A stretch of 64,000 nt of DNA from Acanthosoma haemorrhoidale (GCA_930367205.1 OV884009.1:93331189-93395188); one strand, 5' to 3'; numbered from the stretch's first letter, positions 12,901 to 24,426 are shown. The notes: generated by a model not told the origin, from the letters alone. Translations and numbers: made by a program.

Positions 12901-15079
12901 TCCTGGATCCCCCAGGTTTATAGGAATCTTGAGTCATCAGCAATTTTGAAGTTAGTACTAATAATTTACCCCATGGAGGTGAGAGGTTGATTACCAGAGA
13001 TTATTTGATTTGGGAATCTCAGCTTTTACTTGTTAATTCCCATCACATATAACATGATCCAGATTAGAAAGAAAAAACACATGCTAACTAGGATAGATTC
13101 AACAGTATTCAGTGCTCATACTTACATAGTATATAATTTTATATAATGCTTATACTTTTTAGATGCCAGTACTATTTTTCATTGATAATTACATTTTAGA
13201 AAATTGTAGCAGTTTCGAATAATTTTAATTGTGAATGCATTTCTCTGTCGTATCTTGATTTTTTATTAAATAACTAACAGAGAATATAAAAAAATGATGT
13301 AGAAAGTAATACAACCCATTCATTCATTGAAATTTCAGAGATTTGTTCCACACATTTCGATTAAAACTGTTAAGTTTTCCAATCCAAGCACATTCTTTTT
13401 AGTCTTCATACAAATTTATCCACATTAAAATCATCTTTATACCAACTTTCTGTTATTCCATAAAGCTAATTTTGAATTGTGCAGGGAAGCGTTAAAAACT
13501 AATCTTAATCTTCTTAGGTTCTCAAAAATAAGCTTATTTGTATTCCTTTATCTTTACCATCACAAGCTGTGAATTTGCATATCTAATATGGCTCAAATTA
13601 AAACATTGCTGTATTTTTTTTTATGTTATATTTCTGGACAAAGAAGAGAGGCCTCATTGTCACTCAGTATGGAAGTTCTATTCACAATGCTCCACACCTG
13701 CTTTGATTACTAGTATATAACAAACAAAAAATTTTACACACTGCAGAACTAGTCGGTTTGTCAAAATCAAATCACCAAAGATCATCATCCTCTCACCCCC
13801 CTCCCTAAAACATAAACTAGCCCTCTAGAAGCTCTAATTGTGTCCAATAACATGCAAAAAAAAAAAAAAGCTTAGTTAATTTTAAATCTGATCTAATTTT
13901 ATCCCAAGATTTACGAACTCATCTTGTCTTGAGTAGATCCCACATCACAAAATTTTATGGCCTCTGCATAATTTACTAACAAGCTTATACTAAAATTTAT
14001 TTTAAATGATTAGTGCCAGTTGTGGAAGGGTATGATTAAATAATAAAACTTCTGTCTTTCCACAATATGGAACTATATTGTGGGATGATGAAGGTTTATT
14101 ATTTAATATTTATTTTTTTATGTTTACTATTTCAGTATCCTATTCTAAGACATCATAGTAATTAACCCCTTAAAAATATGATTAGTAGATTACTTACTCC
14201 CTTTTCCTGTCTCATCTTCAATTTTTCTCACTTCTTAGGTCTCTATTGTTTTCAGGCTAAAATTTTCATTTAAGGATTCATGATTCTCAAAGATTAGCCC
14301 TGAATCTGCTCCAAGATAATAAAAGTGTTGTCTGATTTGTGTCAGTGAAACTATATTAACCCTTTTAAATGTGTTCCCTATTTAAAAATAACAAGACATG
14401 CCCAGGAACATATTTGAGGAAATTTGTTTTATTGAAGCTTGAATCCAGCTACATAAAACTAAAAAGAAGCTCACCAGATAAACTGCCCATTGAAAAATAA
14501 TTCTAGATAATTCATGGGCCAAAGAGACTTTTGTACAGATGGAGTGAAAATTCATCATCTGCACTCCAAGCTCAATAAACAAATTAAAAATTAGCAAAAA
14601 CAATTCTATTGTCACCCAAATTGGCAATTTACAATAGTAAATTTTTTCAGCTCAGAAAATAGCAATTCCCCAGCCCCCACCCCATTCAGCAAGGTTAAAA
14701 ATAAAACCACCAACTTGCCTCAAGGAATTAGAAGATCCCCTCTTAACGGCAAATTTACCAAAAGGTTGAACTCTCCATATTGTGCTGTTACTGTTACTAA
14801 CTGTTCGCATATTACAACCATGTTTCCATTCAGTTTGATCCTAGTTGTATGCTATGTGTGGTTAACAATAAATTATTATTTTTGTTTATTTTATAGGTGC
14901 AAACATTAAAGTGGCGACTCATGGCTGAAGATCAGGATTGTCAGCAACCCCAAGCTCGCTCTGTTGGTCAAATTGAGTACAAAAGAAAAACATATTTTCT
15001 GGTAATGCTAGCTCTCAGCCATGTTTTTCAGATGTGGTGGCTCTCAAGTAGCTTATTCAACAAAAAATTAAATATTTAA
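3888..15079 (+). CDS. Yif1: YIF1-family protein (YIF1A/YIF1B homologue), 5' partial
   Basis: YIF1 is a multi-pass membrane protein of the Yip1 family that cycles between ER and Golgi, partners YIPF5/Yip1 and acts in COPII/COPI trafficking. Seven exons join in one frame (304 residues plus stop): 3888-3962, 5843-5914, 6305-6504, 7534-7628, 9638-9835, 11960-12053 and 14897-15079; every border has AG/GT. Family landmarks follow in order: LANPIANVAVQYGSKL, GKQMVDKEINRYIPLPLLKL with YFSVNTEYVTNKI, LFPYINKDWSL, then PRYDANSPDLYIPLMAYLTY just before the first membrane helix. Four to five hydrophobic helices follow, and the protein ends WWLSSSLFNKKLNI. This matches the cytosolic N-terminus plus C-terminal Yip domain of the family. 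The first coding exon, with the start codon and the usual proline-rich N-terminus, is not visible and probably lies left of the window or in 3000-3887. Transposons occupy the introns without breaking the frame. Confidence 0.9.
4609..5538 (+). mobile_element. Internally deleted mariner element in a YIF1 intron
   Basis: The element is bounded by matching terminal inverted repeats of about 30 bp beginning TTAGGTTGGTGCG at 4609 and, in reverse complement, at 5538. Each end abuts TA (4607-4608 and 5539-5540), the mariner target duplication. The 930-bp length against roughly 1.3 kb for intact mariners agrees with an internal deletion seen in its transposase. It lies in the intron between 3962 and 5843 in the same orientation as the host gene. 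Confidence 0.93.
4799..5461 (+). pseudogene. Mariner transposase, frameshifted and missing the catalytic centre
   Basis: The probable start is the ATG at 4799. The first part reads as the paired helix-turn-helix DNA-binding region (YKLGNNVAKAARNIN), then stops and a frame change occur near 4890-4960. The open part at 4979-5461 continues with LAARMEVDYTTILRHL and KMDKWIPHGLTERN, the linker that normally precedes the catalytic core. It then jumps straight to HPPYSPDLSPTDFHLF, which holds the third catalytic aspartate of the DD34D triad, so the first two aspartates are deleted. The C-terminal YENEDSLKNAISEFID region and stop are kept. This copy could only move if a full-length relative supplied transposase in trans. 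Confidence 0.9.
5843..5914 (+). CDS. Yif1: YIF1 exon b (duplicate-like partner of exon a)
   Basis: A 72-bp exon encoding QEEYLLHAQSHPTQIGGPQ then SVIPG, followed by the donor GTATTGTAATATC, which repeats the first 13 intron bases after exon a. GAGTAC, GAGGACCTC and CCAG at equivalent places tie it to exon a. Its phase continues exon a into exon c without change, so either copy could be skipped in frame. Confidence 0.75.
6305..6504 (+). CDS. Yif1: YIF1 exon c (conserved cytosolic block)
   Basis: A 200-bp exon after a TATATTTTTTTTATAG acceptor and before the strong donor GTAAGT. It encodes the most diagnostic soluble part of the family: LANPIANVAVQYGSKLMG, the GKQMVDKEINRYIPLPLLK segment, YFSVNTEYVTNKI and LFPYINK. 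It opens with EHEDY, similar to the start of exons a and b. Confidence 0.92.
7534..7628 (+). CDS. Yif1: YIF1 exon d (DWSLKY to the first helix)
   Basis: A 95-bp exon with the acceptor TTTAG and donor GTAAGT. It encodes DWSLKYNQNSRAGPRYDANS then PDLYIPLMAYLT, matching the strictly conserved D-W and P-R-x-D-x-N-x-P-D-L-Y-I-P stretch before the first transmembrane helix. It ends two bases into a threonine codon completed by the next exon. Confidence 0.92.
9638..9835 (+). CDS. Yif1: YIF1 exon e (first membrane helices)
   Basis: A 198-bp exon with acceptor CTTTCAG. It completes the first helix (YVLIAGVILGI) and contains the conserved LGIIASQALAW motif, a second long hydrophobic helix (IVEIIIQLIIIYFISISL) and FDILAYSGYKFIG. 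The last codon is split across the intron to 11960. Confidence 0.92.
10340..10432. mobile_element. 93-bp hairpin / MITE-like element in a YIF1 intron
   Basis: Two 31-base arms, 10340-10370 and 10402-10432, are inverted copies with three mismatches and share GTGCACACTTGCTGCAAAA. They enclose a GC-rich loop of 31 bases. The GGGCC...GTGC end resembles non-autonomous DNA transposons, but no clear target duplication is visible, so a structured insertion of another type is possible. Confidence 0.55.
10574..11328. mobile_element. 755-bp fold-back element with about 85-bp inverted arms
   Basis: The left arm (10574-10659) begins GTAGTATGGTTTCTTAA and contains CTCTCCAGCAAATTTATTTA. The right arm (11245-11328) is its reverse complement with small gaps, beginning GTAATATGGTTTCTTAA from the outer end. 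The interior has no coding potential that I see. Long terminal inverted repeats with a non-coding middle are typical of non-autonomous DNA transposons. Flanks give no convincing target duplication. Confidence 0.65.
11960..12053 (+). CDS. Yif1: YIF1 exon f (third and fourth helices)
   Basis: A 94-bp exon after a long pyrimidine tract ending TTTCAG and before GTAATG. It encodes INIIILLGMALNNSAYWISL then LYCCISMGYFT, strongly hydrophobic and in phase with both neighbours. It corresponds to the membrane core of the Yip domain. Confidence 0.88.
12054..14896 (+). other. Yif1: Last YIF1 intron
   Basis: An AT-rich intron of about 2.8 kb starting GTAATG and ending TTTTATAG. I found no coherent transposon protein, RNA gene or strong repeat in it. 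Short open stretches on either strand look random. Confidence 0.7.
14897..15079 (+). CDS. Yif1: YIF1 terminal exon
   Basis: Begins after ATTTTATAG and encodes VQTLKWRLMAEDQDCQQ, a polar cytosolic loop, then YKRKTYFLVMLALSH and the last hydrophobic helix VFQMWWLSSSLF, ending in TAA at 15077-15079. The loop and final helix agree in placement with the C-terminus of YIF1 proteins. Confidence 0.9.
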   Translation: MQTLKWRLMAEDQDCQQPQARSVGQIEYKRKTYFLVMLALSHVFQMWWLSSSLFNKKLNI

Positions 15080-15123
15080 ATTTCTATATGTTCATATACT
15101 TATTGTGAAATTTGTTAATATTG

Positions 15124-15129
15124 AATAAA
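15124..15129 (+). terminator. Yif1: Polyadenylation signal of YIF1
   Basis: AATAAA lies 45 bases after the YIF1 stop codon, with a second AATAAA at about 15137-15142. A short 3' UTR is implied. Confidence 0.7.
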
Positions 15130-17250
15130 AAAGTTTAATAAAAAGACAATATACATCCTTACCGTTAGTTCATAAACCAATTTTTTTGTTTTTTATGACA
15201 GCAACTACTTTTAATTTTTTTTTAAAGATATTCTTTTTGCAATACAGTGATCAACATGATACAAAAAGATGGTAGTTAAGGATTCCAGTGACTTAAACAT
15301 AACTACAGGTTTATGGAGGTTTTTATTATTTGAATTATAAAAAGAATTTATTTGAAAAATAAATAAATTATCAAACTTACTTGTGGAATAAAACTCCGAG
15401 TTTTAACTTGATCTGTGTCCCCACCACTTGGCCCCAATTTAGTTAGTTCCCTTATGCCCTCCCTGTTACTCTTCCATCCTCCTTTGTCTATAGGACTGGT
15501 TTCCTGCGCTGATTGGCCCCAACTGGTCACGTGGTTCATGGCTGCCAGTATTATTAAACCGAAAAAGGCTCCATGGTTGTTTATAATATAAAATAATGTG
15601 CTCCTAATAAGCCTTTAATTAATTTCTGTCTCTTATATTTTACAAATGGTGCCATTTGGTATCATATTGATTAACAAGATCAAATTGTTTCATATATTTT
15701 ATTATTAAATTGTTGAACTACAATTTTGATACAAAAAATAATTAACAAAGTATTTAGTTGTACATATCAAGGTTTATAATGACTCAATCTAAGTAGTTTT
15801 ACAATTTTAATTTTATACAAGAGGAAAATAGTAAAATCTTAAAAGAAAAAAAAAACACCTCCATATAAATAAGATATTCAAATAAATATTAAATGTAATC
15901 CTTAATATGTGTTAGTTTCCTGATCGTCGTTCTGTGAGAGGCAGAATAGTACAAGAATGCGTTAAATAAAAGTAATCAAACACCTTTCAAAAGGGCCGCT
16001 TTTATCCCAGTTCTCCAATTAAGTCAGTCCAGTATCTTTTTTTCAGAAACTTCCCCTTCCACACTCGTGTCACAGCAAATGCTCGGTATCTCAACTCACT
16101 ACCAAATCAAAAAAAAAATCTTCGAAAATCGGAAAAACATCACACACGCCTCATCAACTCGATGCCTAGGCTTACACCAAATATCCCTCTTTTCGAACCT
16201 GGCCCTCCCCCTCTCTACTCATTCCTCCTTCCACACGCATCTGAGATAAGAAAATTATTACTCACCAAACCTCTAAGTTTTGATACTTTTTTTTCCAATA
16301 ATTAAAATTTATTTCAACTTTTTCTTCCTTTTGGTGGTCTCATAATATTCTCCCGATTATTTCCATTTTACGTTTTCCAAAATTTCAACGTAAGTACACC
16401 AGTGCCATCTACCGGATATAAGTTAAGTTAGAAGACTGGCCTCTAGCGGTCACAAGAAGAGTAAGCAGAGTGGCATCTACCGGTAAAATAATAAACCTAA
16501 ATGAGAAATTTCAATTGTGCCTTATGTCCTGATCATAACAGTATATTATTTATTATATTATTATTATTAATAATAAACATAAACAGTACAAACTAAATTT
16601 TTTTTTTTAATCTCTCAATCACATTCCATTTTACTTCACACAATGATGAGCAATTAAGATTTTTTTTTATTTATGGATATTTTTATGGCTCATTATGTGA
16701 TATTCTGCTTAATTTTAATTGTTTCTCGTACAATAGAAGAGCACACAGGTTTTACACTAATATGTCACTAGGATGTTTTTAAAAGTTTTTTTATTGTGTT
16801 ATCCTTAATATGTACAATGCAATGGTGATAGTAGTTTTTTCGTCCCATCACCAACGTTTTAAAATTCTATGAGTTCCGGACTGGACTCAAAACATACAGG
16901 TTTTTTACACAATGAAATAACTTTGAAAAGTCTTTAGGTACATCAATTCATTCCATCATCGTGGACTTGCGTCATCCTTATGTGCATTCAAAAACCAAGA
17001 TCTCCACATCCATTTACTAGTTGGAGAATTATTTGTTTATGCAATTCCCTTGTAAACCCCCGACTTTCTCTCTCTTCCTCCTCCCCCTAAATGTTTACAG
17101 GAATTTGGGGAAAATATTAATGCCAGGAGAGGGCATTACCCAAGGACAGGGGAACCTGAAATATTACAGGGAATTGACATATCTAGGGGAAGACAGATTT
17201 AGATTACCGACATTTATTAGATGATAATAAACAAATAGCATTTGATTAAA
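15130..17250. other. Intergenic region with a few unexplained short motifs
   Basis: No convincing gene. A GC-richer minus-strand open stretch at 15348-15539 starts with ATG and has CAA|GTAAGT about 25 bases before its end, so it could be a first or untranslated exon or a transposon end; I cannot tell. Near-identical 14-mers ending GCATCTACCGG or GCCATCTACCGG lie at 16402-16415 and 16470-16483. Confidence 0.3.
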
Positions 17251-17257
17251 AACCCCC

Positions 17258-17438
17258 CAAAAAAATACTTAAGCTATTTGATAAAAACTCCTTAAACTAT
17301 TTGATAAAAAAAAATACTTAAACTATCTGATAGAGAAAAACTCCTTAAACTATTTGATAAAAAAAAAATACTTAAACTATCTGATACAGAAAATACTTAA
17401 ATTGTCTGATAACAAAAATACTTAAATTGCTAATAGTA
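17258..17438. repeat. AT-rich minisatellite
   Basis: About seven imperfect copies of a 23-31 bp unit with the core CTTAAACTATTTGATA or CTTAAACTATCTGATA, joined by short A-runs and ACTCC or AATA spacers. The copies degrade towards the right end (CTTAAATTGTCTGATA). Confidence 0.85.
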
Positions 17439-17459
17439 AATAAAGTACAGTACTTTTGA

Positions 17460-17820
17460 CGGCTTCATTGGGTACCCAATCTGTCATCGTTGCTAATTAT
17501 CGATGGCATCGATTAGTGGAGAGTTGAGCGAGGTCCTCACTGCTACGAATTCCCAGTCGAACTCTCCCCCAGAGGTGCTCCACATAAACGATCGGCCGAT
17601 AAGGCGGTGATAAGTAAACCATAGGCCGATAAGGCGGTGAGATGATGGAGGGCACTCGCGTGTGTGTTAGCCCACTCAGATCTGGATCCACTCTGACTCT
17701 GCGAGCGACTTATCAACCGGTGCTCCGTCCTTTTAATCCTCTATAAAGGATATAGTGTTCTTAATCCGATTACGGGGCCTCGGATCGGTATTCGTTTCGT
17801 TTACCTTCCAACATATTTCA
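17460..17820. other. GC-richer island with a 30-bp direct repeat and a TATA-like box
   Basis: Directly right of the minisatellite the base composition rises. GGCCGATAAGGCGGTGA occurs at 17594-17610 and again at 17624-17640. A TATAAAGG motif lies near 17743. A minus-strand open stretch (17497-17691) encodes two SPPYRP(M/I)VY copies simply because of the direct repeat. The block could be a promoter or a solo retroelement end; neither is proven. Confidence 0.3.
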
Positions 17821-20200
17821 CTTAAACAAAATCAATACACTCACATTCGAAACACAAAGATATTCTTAGAACATTTATAATATTATCAATAATTATTAAT
17901 TCGTTATATAAACTAAACAAAAAAAAAATATTTATCTCTAATTTACACTTTAAAATTTATAATAAATTTTACGAGGGTACTTAGTTAGATAATTACTTGT
18001 CAGTGCAAGACCCCTTATTCGGGCTTAAACAATGAATGATAATTTTTTCCCTTCAATAAATAAAATAACCGAATTACAGGCGTAAACAATCGCTAATTTA
18101 CATTGGCTATAAAAGTCTATCGGTCACACCCTCATTATTACTATCGTAATTTATATTTTATTTTTAATTTCTGTTATTTTTAAAACGTCTAATCTATTTA
18201 AGTACTGAAAGTTTTTTGTGGGGGGTTATTTTTTTAATTGAGGTATAAACTTTATTTTACTAACATTTTTCTTTCGTTAACCAGAATTTTATTTATTTAT
18301 ATGCAACATATTTATAGGGAACATGATCCCATAATTGATAAAAAGTTTTTTTTATTATATTCCAAAAAATGTGTTGCTTTTTACTTAACCGCTTTTCTCG
18401 CTGCGAAGCAAAAACAGCTTTTTTCTTGAGGGAGTTTGAGTAGAACCTTGATGTTCCATGTATCTGGGTTTTTAATAACTTCAAAACAAAAATTATAGGC
18501 CTGTACGTTCATAAGCACATGGTAGTTTAAACAAGTTACATTATTGCTTTACAAAAAGCCAACGTATAGTCATACTTGTGTACATCTTTAAAACACAAAA
18601 AACCAAAACAAATGCATTCTGATGTCAAGCGAGCCACTCATGTCAATTATATTTACATTTGCCTTTTTAGTTATTTGACTGTTTTAAATAAAATTTGTAT
18701 CAAACATAATTTTTTATGTATCATTAAAATAGACAACATATATAAACAAAAGAGTGTGCTTTGGCAATGGCTGCGGAAAGCGCTCAGCTTTAATCTATAA
18801 ATTATAAAATATAAAAAAAATAACAATTTAGTCTTGATGAGCTCAGACAAATGAAAATTGACAGTATTATTAGACAAATCTTATGCATAAATAAAATAAT
18901 ATCACTCATTATTGACAAAGGTGGCATACAGTATGTGGAAGCTCATTCCTCTTTTTCTACCTCCCTCTATAAAACAGAGATTATTTGCCTGAAATGGTGT
19001 TCCCCTGAAACTCATGCAATGGGTTACTCTTTTGCATTTTCCCAACTATCGACCTATCAATTATTTATCCTGCTCTGCCTGAACTTACTGCTTCTATCTG
19101 ATGCAAGAATTTATTTTTTTAGTTAGTTTTTGTTGATTGCAGATATTATTTTCATTTATATTGGGATTTATTTCGTTTTGGTATACGTGATTATACATAT
19201 GTGACCCAGTGTAGTAACTATGTATAAAGTTCTTTGTCTAATAGTTATTAATAAAATAATTTAGCTTCACATACATTTTTTATACGTTTCGAAGGCATTT
19301 CATGATAGCCAGTAGTTAATATGCTAAACTTAAATTATGATGAGATATAAGGTATTGATTCTTAAATGATATATTATCTTATTTGTCACTACCTCTGAGG
19401 TGTTTTGATATAAGTTAACATTTCATGTCAATACAATTTTAATATTTTTATATATATATAAAAAAATACAATGAAATAATAATAAAATAGATGTAAACAT
19501 TTGAGGATAAAATTAAAATTTAGCTAGGTAATTACTCCTTCAATACTGAAATCATGATTAGTGTCATTATAAATACCCTCAATGATTTAAAAGTAAATAA
19601 GGAGTAAACAATGTTGCGAGAATAAAGGAATACAAGTTTATATTCATGTTGTTGTCGGCCATTAGAGGAGTGTTGAAAGACTGCAGGATGACATTGTCAA
19701 CAGAAAGGTCCAAAAACAAAGGTGCGAAAGAGTCAAGAAAAAAATTTAGGACGTCCAAGTTGACACTAATAAGTTGGTAGGTTGGCCTATTTACTTGTTA
19801 CCAAGTAGATCTGGTGATTTCAAGTTCCAAGGTGAACGGGCTCATACAGGTAAAACTTCTCTCAGCCCCAAAGCACCATTTGTGGGCCCAGAGCTCACTC
19901 TACCTTATTTACTGCATCAAATTTATAGTTTTTCAAACTATTTTTTTTTTTGCCAATAAAACCAAAAATAATATTGCTGTTAAGAAGGAATAAAATAAGT
20001 ACATTTCATAACTTACATTTAAAGTTTTAATCTTAAATATATGTCCATTTATAAAATATTTACATTATTTTTTGTCTTCAAATTTTCCCTGGCCTAACAA
20101 TAAGAAAGCAATAACAATAATAATAAGATGTTTTTTCATGAGAAACAATAAAAAAATCGAGAAAATATTAATAATTAGAAACAATGAATATTAATATTAC
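17821..20200. other. AT-rich region, possible site of missing XRCC4 exons
   Basis: The XRCC4-like gene must continue leftwards from 20201 on the minus strand, yet I could not pick out its next exon, which should begin with two bases completing a codon. A plus-strand hydrophilic stretch at 19670-19755 (KVQKQRCERVKKKI) is open only briefly and I do not call it a gene. Confidence 0.3.
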
Positions 20201-23200
20201 CTCTTTGAATCTTAGAGCATATGTCTGAAATGTTATCATACTCTTCTCTTAATGCTTGGCTATAGTCTAACAGAGAACAAATACTTTCTGCTACCAAATC
20301 ACTATCTCCAACCTAGAACACACATTACTTCAATAAATATAAATAATATGGAGTGTGGTATAACAAAATTAAAGAAAAAAAGCTGGTCGAAACAGTAATT
20401 TTTTGGTAACTAAATGACCATAGATTTTAAAAATAATTGCTGGCAGTAAGTAAATGGTGAAACCAAGAATATTAAACAACGATGCAATATACTATTTAGT
20501 TTTATTATAAGAGTGCCAAATTAATATACTTATTACAATGCATACATAACCACCAAGCTACTTTATCTCTAAACCTTTCCTAAGTGCTGAAGACATTAAT
20601 TTTTCACGATTTAACAATAAAATGTACAAAATATTTTATTTTATCAAGTGGTAAATTTGATGGATTCTTTTTAATTAAAAAGAAACAGAACATACTACAT
20701 TTATATGCTGTTTGTCTTTTTATTTTTTTATACTATCAATTAGTTATATAACAATCAAAAGTTTGTTAGTAACTGATTGTATATGTGGTGAATTCTCTCA
20801 AGTGATGAAGACGGGAGAAAAGATTTGCTTCCAGTCGATGTACTTTTCACTGTACCATCACCCCTAGCTTAGGAGCCAGTGTTCCTCTTCACTGTCTAGG
20901 AGGGAAGGTTCCTTCCTCTTTTCCATAAGTGAAACTGTGTTTGACCATTCCTTAATGTTTTATATAACTGCTTTTAAAGAATGAACCATCTGAATACAGA
21001 GTACCTCTAGTATTTTATATTTCTTAGGCTAATAACTGGTAAACCCACAGTTTGGTATTTTGTACAAAACAAACCAATAAGTGCATAGGCACAAGGTTAG
21101 TTACTTAGGCAGTTCAGAATGCACCTTTGGCCCTTCATTTTAAAAAAAAAACACCTACACTGATTTCTGTAAAGAAGCCACCAATGTCAATTATCTGTTA
21201 GTTATTTAGAAAGTTAATAATTCAACTATTTTTACTATACATAATGAAAAATAGTAAATGGTACATATCATTACAATATATACATTAATATTTAATAATA
21301 TGGTGATGGTTAGTTAATAATAAGAAACTTTAATATATTTGTGAAATATTGTTGTGTTTATTTATATTATTATTCTGGCTTCATTTTTGTTTTCTAAGTT
21401 GTTTGTTCTTTATTAAAAAAAAATTAACATTTTAGTTGAAATTAACTCTATATACGATTTGTAAATACATCTCTGAATGATTGACCTCCCTTTGGAATTC
21501 GATGAAAATTTCTACACCATAGTTTTAAATGGAATCATGGCCCAATATACACCTTAAAACAGACGTATAAATTTTTTTGCGCCCTTCTCTATGACTGTGA
21601 GACATAGAAAAAATTGCTGACAATATTAAGGAAACTTCAGACCTTTGTAACTCACTGTCTGTGGTGTCAACTAGGAGTTTGATGAGCTAGTTCATAGTCA
21701 AAGTAGTAGGTAGTTAGCAAACTAATGAGATACGTAAATTGTAAAATAAAAAGTCACGTATGAGAATTTAATTTATTGAGTGAAAATTATTTCAATAACA
21801 GCTTCAATGACTCTTGCTATTATAGTTCAAGGGTTACTGGTTTCGAAAAAAATAACAAGCCCCTAAAAAGGACTGAATAGTACCGACAGGAGTAGGCCCT
21901 GTGAAAATCTATACAGACATCACTACTTCGGTGTTGAGTTAATGCCCTTAAGATGGATGAAATGTCAAATCTACCAAGCAGGCAAGGAGCTTTAGTCATT
22001 TTTTTCCCCCTTCTGAAAAAGCAGCTTTAATTGGGAACACTTTGATGTGGCTGTGTCAATTGGTGCAAGAGACATCTGGTCATGGTTGAGGCCCCATGTC
22101 ACAGCTGTGACACAGGTTATAAGTCAAATTTTTACAAGTACCTTCAGAACTTTTGACATCACCAAATCCTTATTTATGTAAATATATACATCAAAGATAA
22201 AGAAAATCAAAGAAAGCATATTTTTTATTCATAAGTCTCGACATAATAATTGATTTTATTACCTTTATAACGAGAGGTTTTATGAAAGATAAGTAAATAA
22301 TGATAATGTTTGTTTAATTATCTAAACATATAAAAAAAAATGTCAAATTTTAATAAAGAAAAATCATAAATGAGATTAACTGGCATGCTTATTTTATGTA
22401 TGTGTTTAATTCAAGGCCCCCCAATACATAGAAGTTGGGGGTCAGACATATGACAGTGACAGGTTGGAACTTTTCAGGTAACTTCTTTGTAAACCTCAAA
22501 CCTTAAGTGTCAATGCACACTGAGACGACATCTTGCCACTTGCCTCTTTGCTTCTCTAAACTTGAAAGAAATTAACCAATAATTTTTATTTGTTTGCTGT
22601 TGGACACCATAGAAAATCACAGCAATATCAAGAACCTGTAAACAGCCTCAAAAATCTTCAACTGACTGAATGGTTGGTTCAACAATAAGCCACTGCCAAT
22701 GGGCAACCCAAAAAGATTACTACATGTGGAGCAACACACACACTGCCTAGAAAAATTTTATGAAATTTTTGTTGCTCTCATTAACACACTTAATCCAATG
22801 ACCCACTGACATCAGTGATGTGGTAGCAGACAAGAGAAAAAATAGTCATACTCTAGATAATCAATCAGCTGTCACTCTATTGCAAGTAAGCTCAAATAAA
22901 GTTGGGAGGTTCTTTTTTCCTGAATCTAACATAATACTGAAGAAAAACCAGCTTTTACAATTAGAAATTTATGATAATTCTTTGCTTTTATTAGTAAACT
23001 TGCATCTTTGTAACAAATAATTATGGAATGAGCCACTATTTTCTTATGATTTCAAGTATCTTAACTCAGATATACCAACAATTGATATTCATGCCTGAAT
23101 TTTGTTTTAAGGTGTACTTTCATAAAATTTATAATGAAAATTGAGATGTACACACCAAATCCAAGTTAAATGCTCCAAATGAAGTCATAGAACCAGCTTC

Positions 23201-23599
23201 TAGAATTTTTTGCCATCTCAAAACCCCTTTTTGAAAGCTGACAATATCATTTTTAGGGCCCATGGGTGAAAAAAATGCATACTTTAGAGAGTTACAATAA
23301 TCTTCATAATCGAGGTTGAGAAGCTTTGATCTTTCCTTCAACCTCCACCCCTCAATCTGAAATTGATACAATTTATCTTTTCGACATCACAAGTGAATAG
23401 GAAAAATAAAAATCTATCTAAAATACTAATTACTTACTGATCCCTGCCATACTGTATTATTGGTAACTAAAACAATATTCAAAGTGTTAATCACATTGTT
23501 CCTGATATCCCAGTTAGTTATAAGTCTAAGCTTTGAGCTATCAGTCAGGTCTACATCTAACGCACCGAAATGAAAACGGCATTCAGAGTCTGAAGTCAT
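20201..23599 (-). CDS. XRCC4: XRCC4-like non-homologous end-joining protein, first three exons
   Basis: XRCC4 is the nuclear scaffold that binds DNA ligase IV and XLF during non-homologous end joining. Three minus-strand exons join in frame: 23438-23599 from the ATG at 23597-23599, 23156-23356, and 20201-20312. Introns have GT/AG borders; the first is only 81 bp. Together they give 158 residues. The first exon ends NTLNIVLVTNNTVWQGS, like the strand region of the XRCC4 head that carries A-W-x-G-x-V. The second contains DYEDYCNSLKYAFFS then GPKNDIVSF, and SFGAFNLDL, where vertebrate XRCC4 has R-L-G-S-F-N-L-E. The third (VGDSDLVAESICSLLDYSQA) resembles the beginning of the stalk helix. The coiled-coil stalk and tail exons, phase 1 onward, were not found. 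Similarity was judged by eye, so another member of the XRCC4/XLF/PAXX group remains possible. Confidence 0.68.
20313..23155 (-). other. Long second intron of the XRCC4-like gene
   Basis: Runs from the donor GTGTGT to the acceptor TTCTAG on the minus strand. It includes GC-richer patches near 20810-20960 and 22400-22830 that look like old insertions, but I could not assign either to a family. Confidence 0.55.
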
Positions 23600-24400
23600 T
23601 GCGTATTAAAGATGCGTTTAACATAAAAACATATATACCAACTAAAAAATTAAGATGGCGTTTCTTTCGACGATAACCTATTCTAATGCCAAAGAGCTAA
23701 TTGTTGACAGCTACATTATAAGATAACTTCCCCCGTGTTAACTTCAGAAGCTTGAAAATTCCAGTAATAATAAGTAAAATGCAGTACAACCCTAATAATT
23801 ATTGTGAATTATTATTGATATTAGTGAATTCTTTACGAGCATATGCCTGATTAATCTGCCTTTGAAAAAATAAGACGTCACTGGGTCATATCTGTGATTT
23901 GTTCTTTCACTTCAATGAATCAACAAGTATTACGGCTTACCACTGCTTAAGGTTCCCTAAGCTTGTTGGCTGTGGCATGGAATGTAGCTAATTTTTCGGC
24001 GTGATTGCGTTATTTAGCCGAAATAATTGCCAACAGCAGGCAATAGCATCTACTCTTTCACAATCAAGTATTGAGAATTCGTATCCTCCCTTGTAGCTTT
24101 TGGGGGTCTATCGAGCTACCAGTTGAACTAAAGGGAGAAATTTGTTTATTTAAACTTCTGATCATTCTCTCATTCACTGCCACCGTAAATTTGGGAATGG
24201 ATTTCTGGCGGAAGATGCGTTTACGTCCGGGTATATAGATTGGTCAGTAAGAAAAGTTACATAAGGATCATTGTGGGAATGGCGTCATCTCGAGTACGCT
24301 CGTGGCTTAGAGGAATTCGTCACACGTAGAACACGAAAACAAAACAAGTTCATTCGCTAATGCAATAATTAGATAGCGAAGACGTTGGGGCGTACAAGCT
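23600..24400. promoter_or_regulatory. Probable XRCC4 upstream region
   Basis: Everything from the ATG at 23599 to the retroelement scrap at 24427 must contain the promoter and 5' leader if the exon call is right. GC content is somewhat higher around 24200-24420. No TATA box or other defined element is clear. Confidence 0.3.
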
Positions 24401-24426
24401 GAGTAGAACACGTCGTTGACATGGGT

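Noticed and set aside
15348..15539. A 63-codon minus-strand gene downstream of YIF1
   Set aside because: It has an ATG and a GTAAGT, but no partner exon and no similarity; kept only as a note in the intergenic entry.
19670..19960. Coiled-coil exon of XRCC4 or another gene on the plus strand
   Set aside because: Wrong strand for XRCC4, open only briefly, with a stop inside and no clear acceptor.
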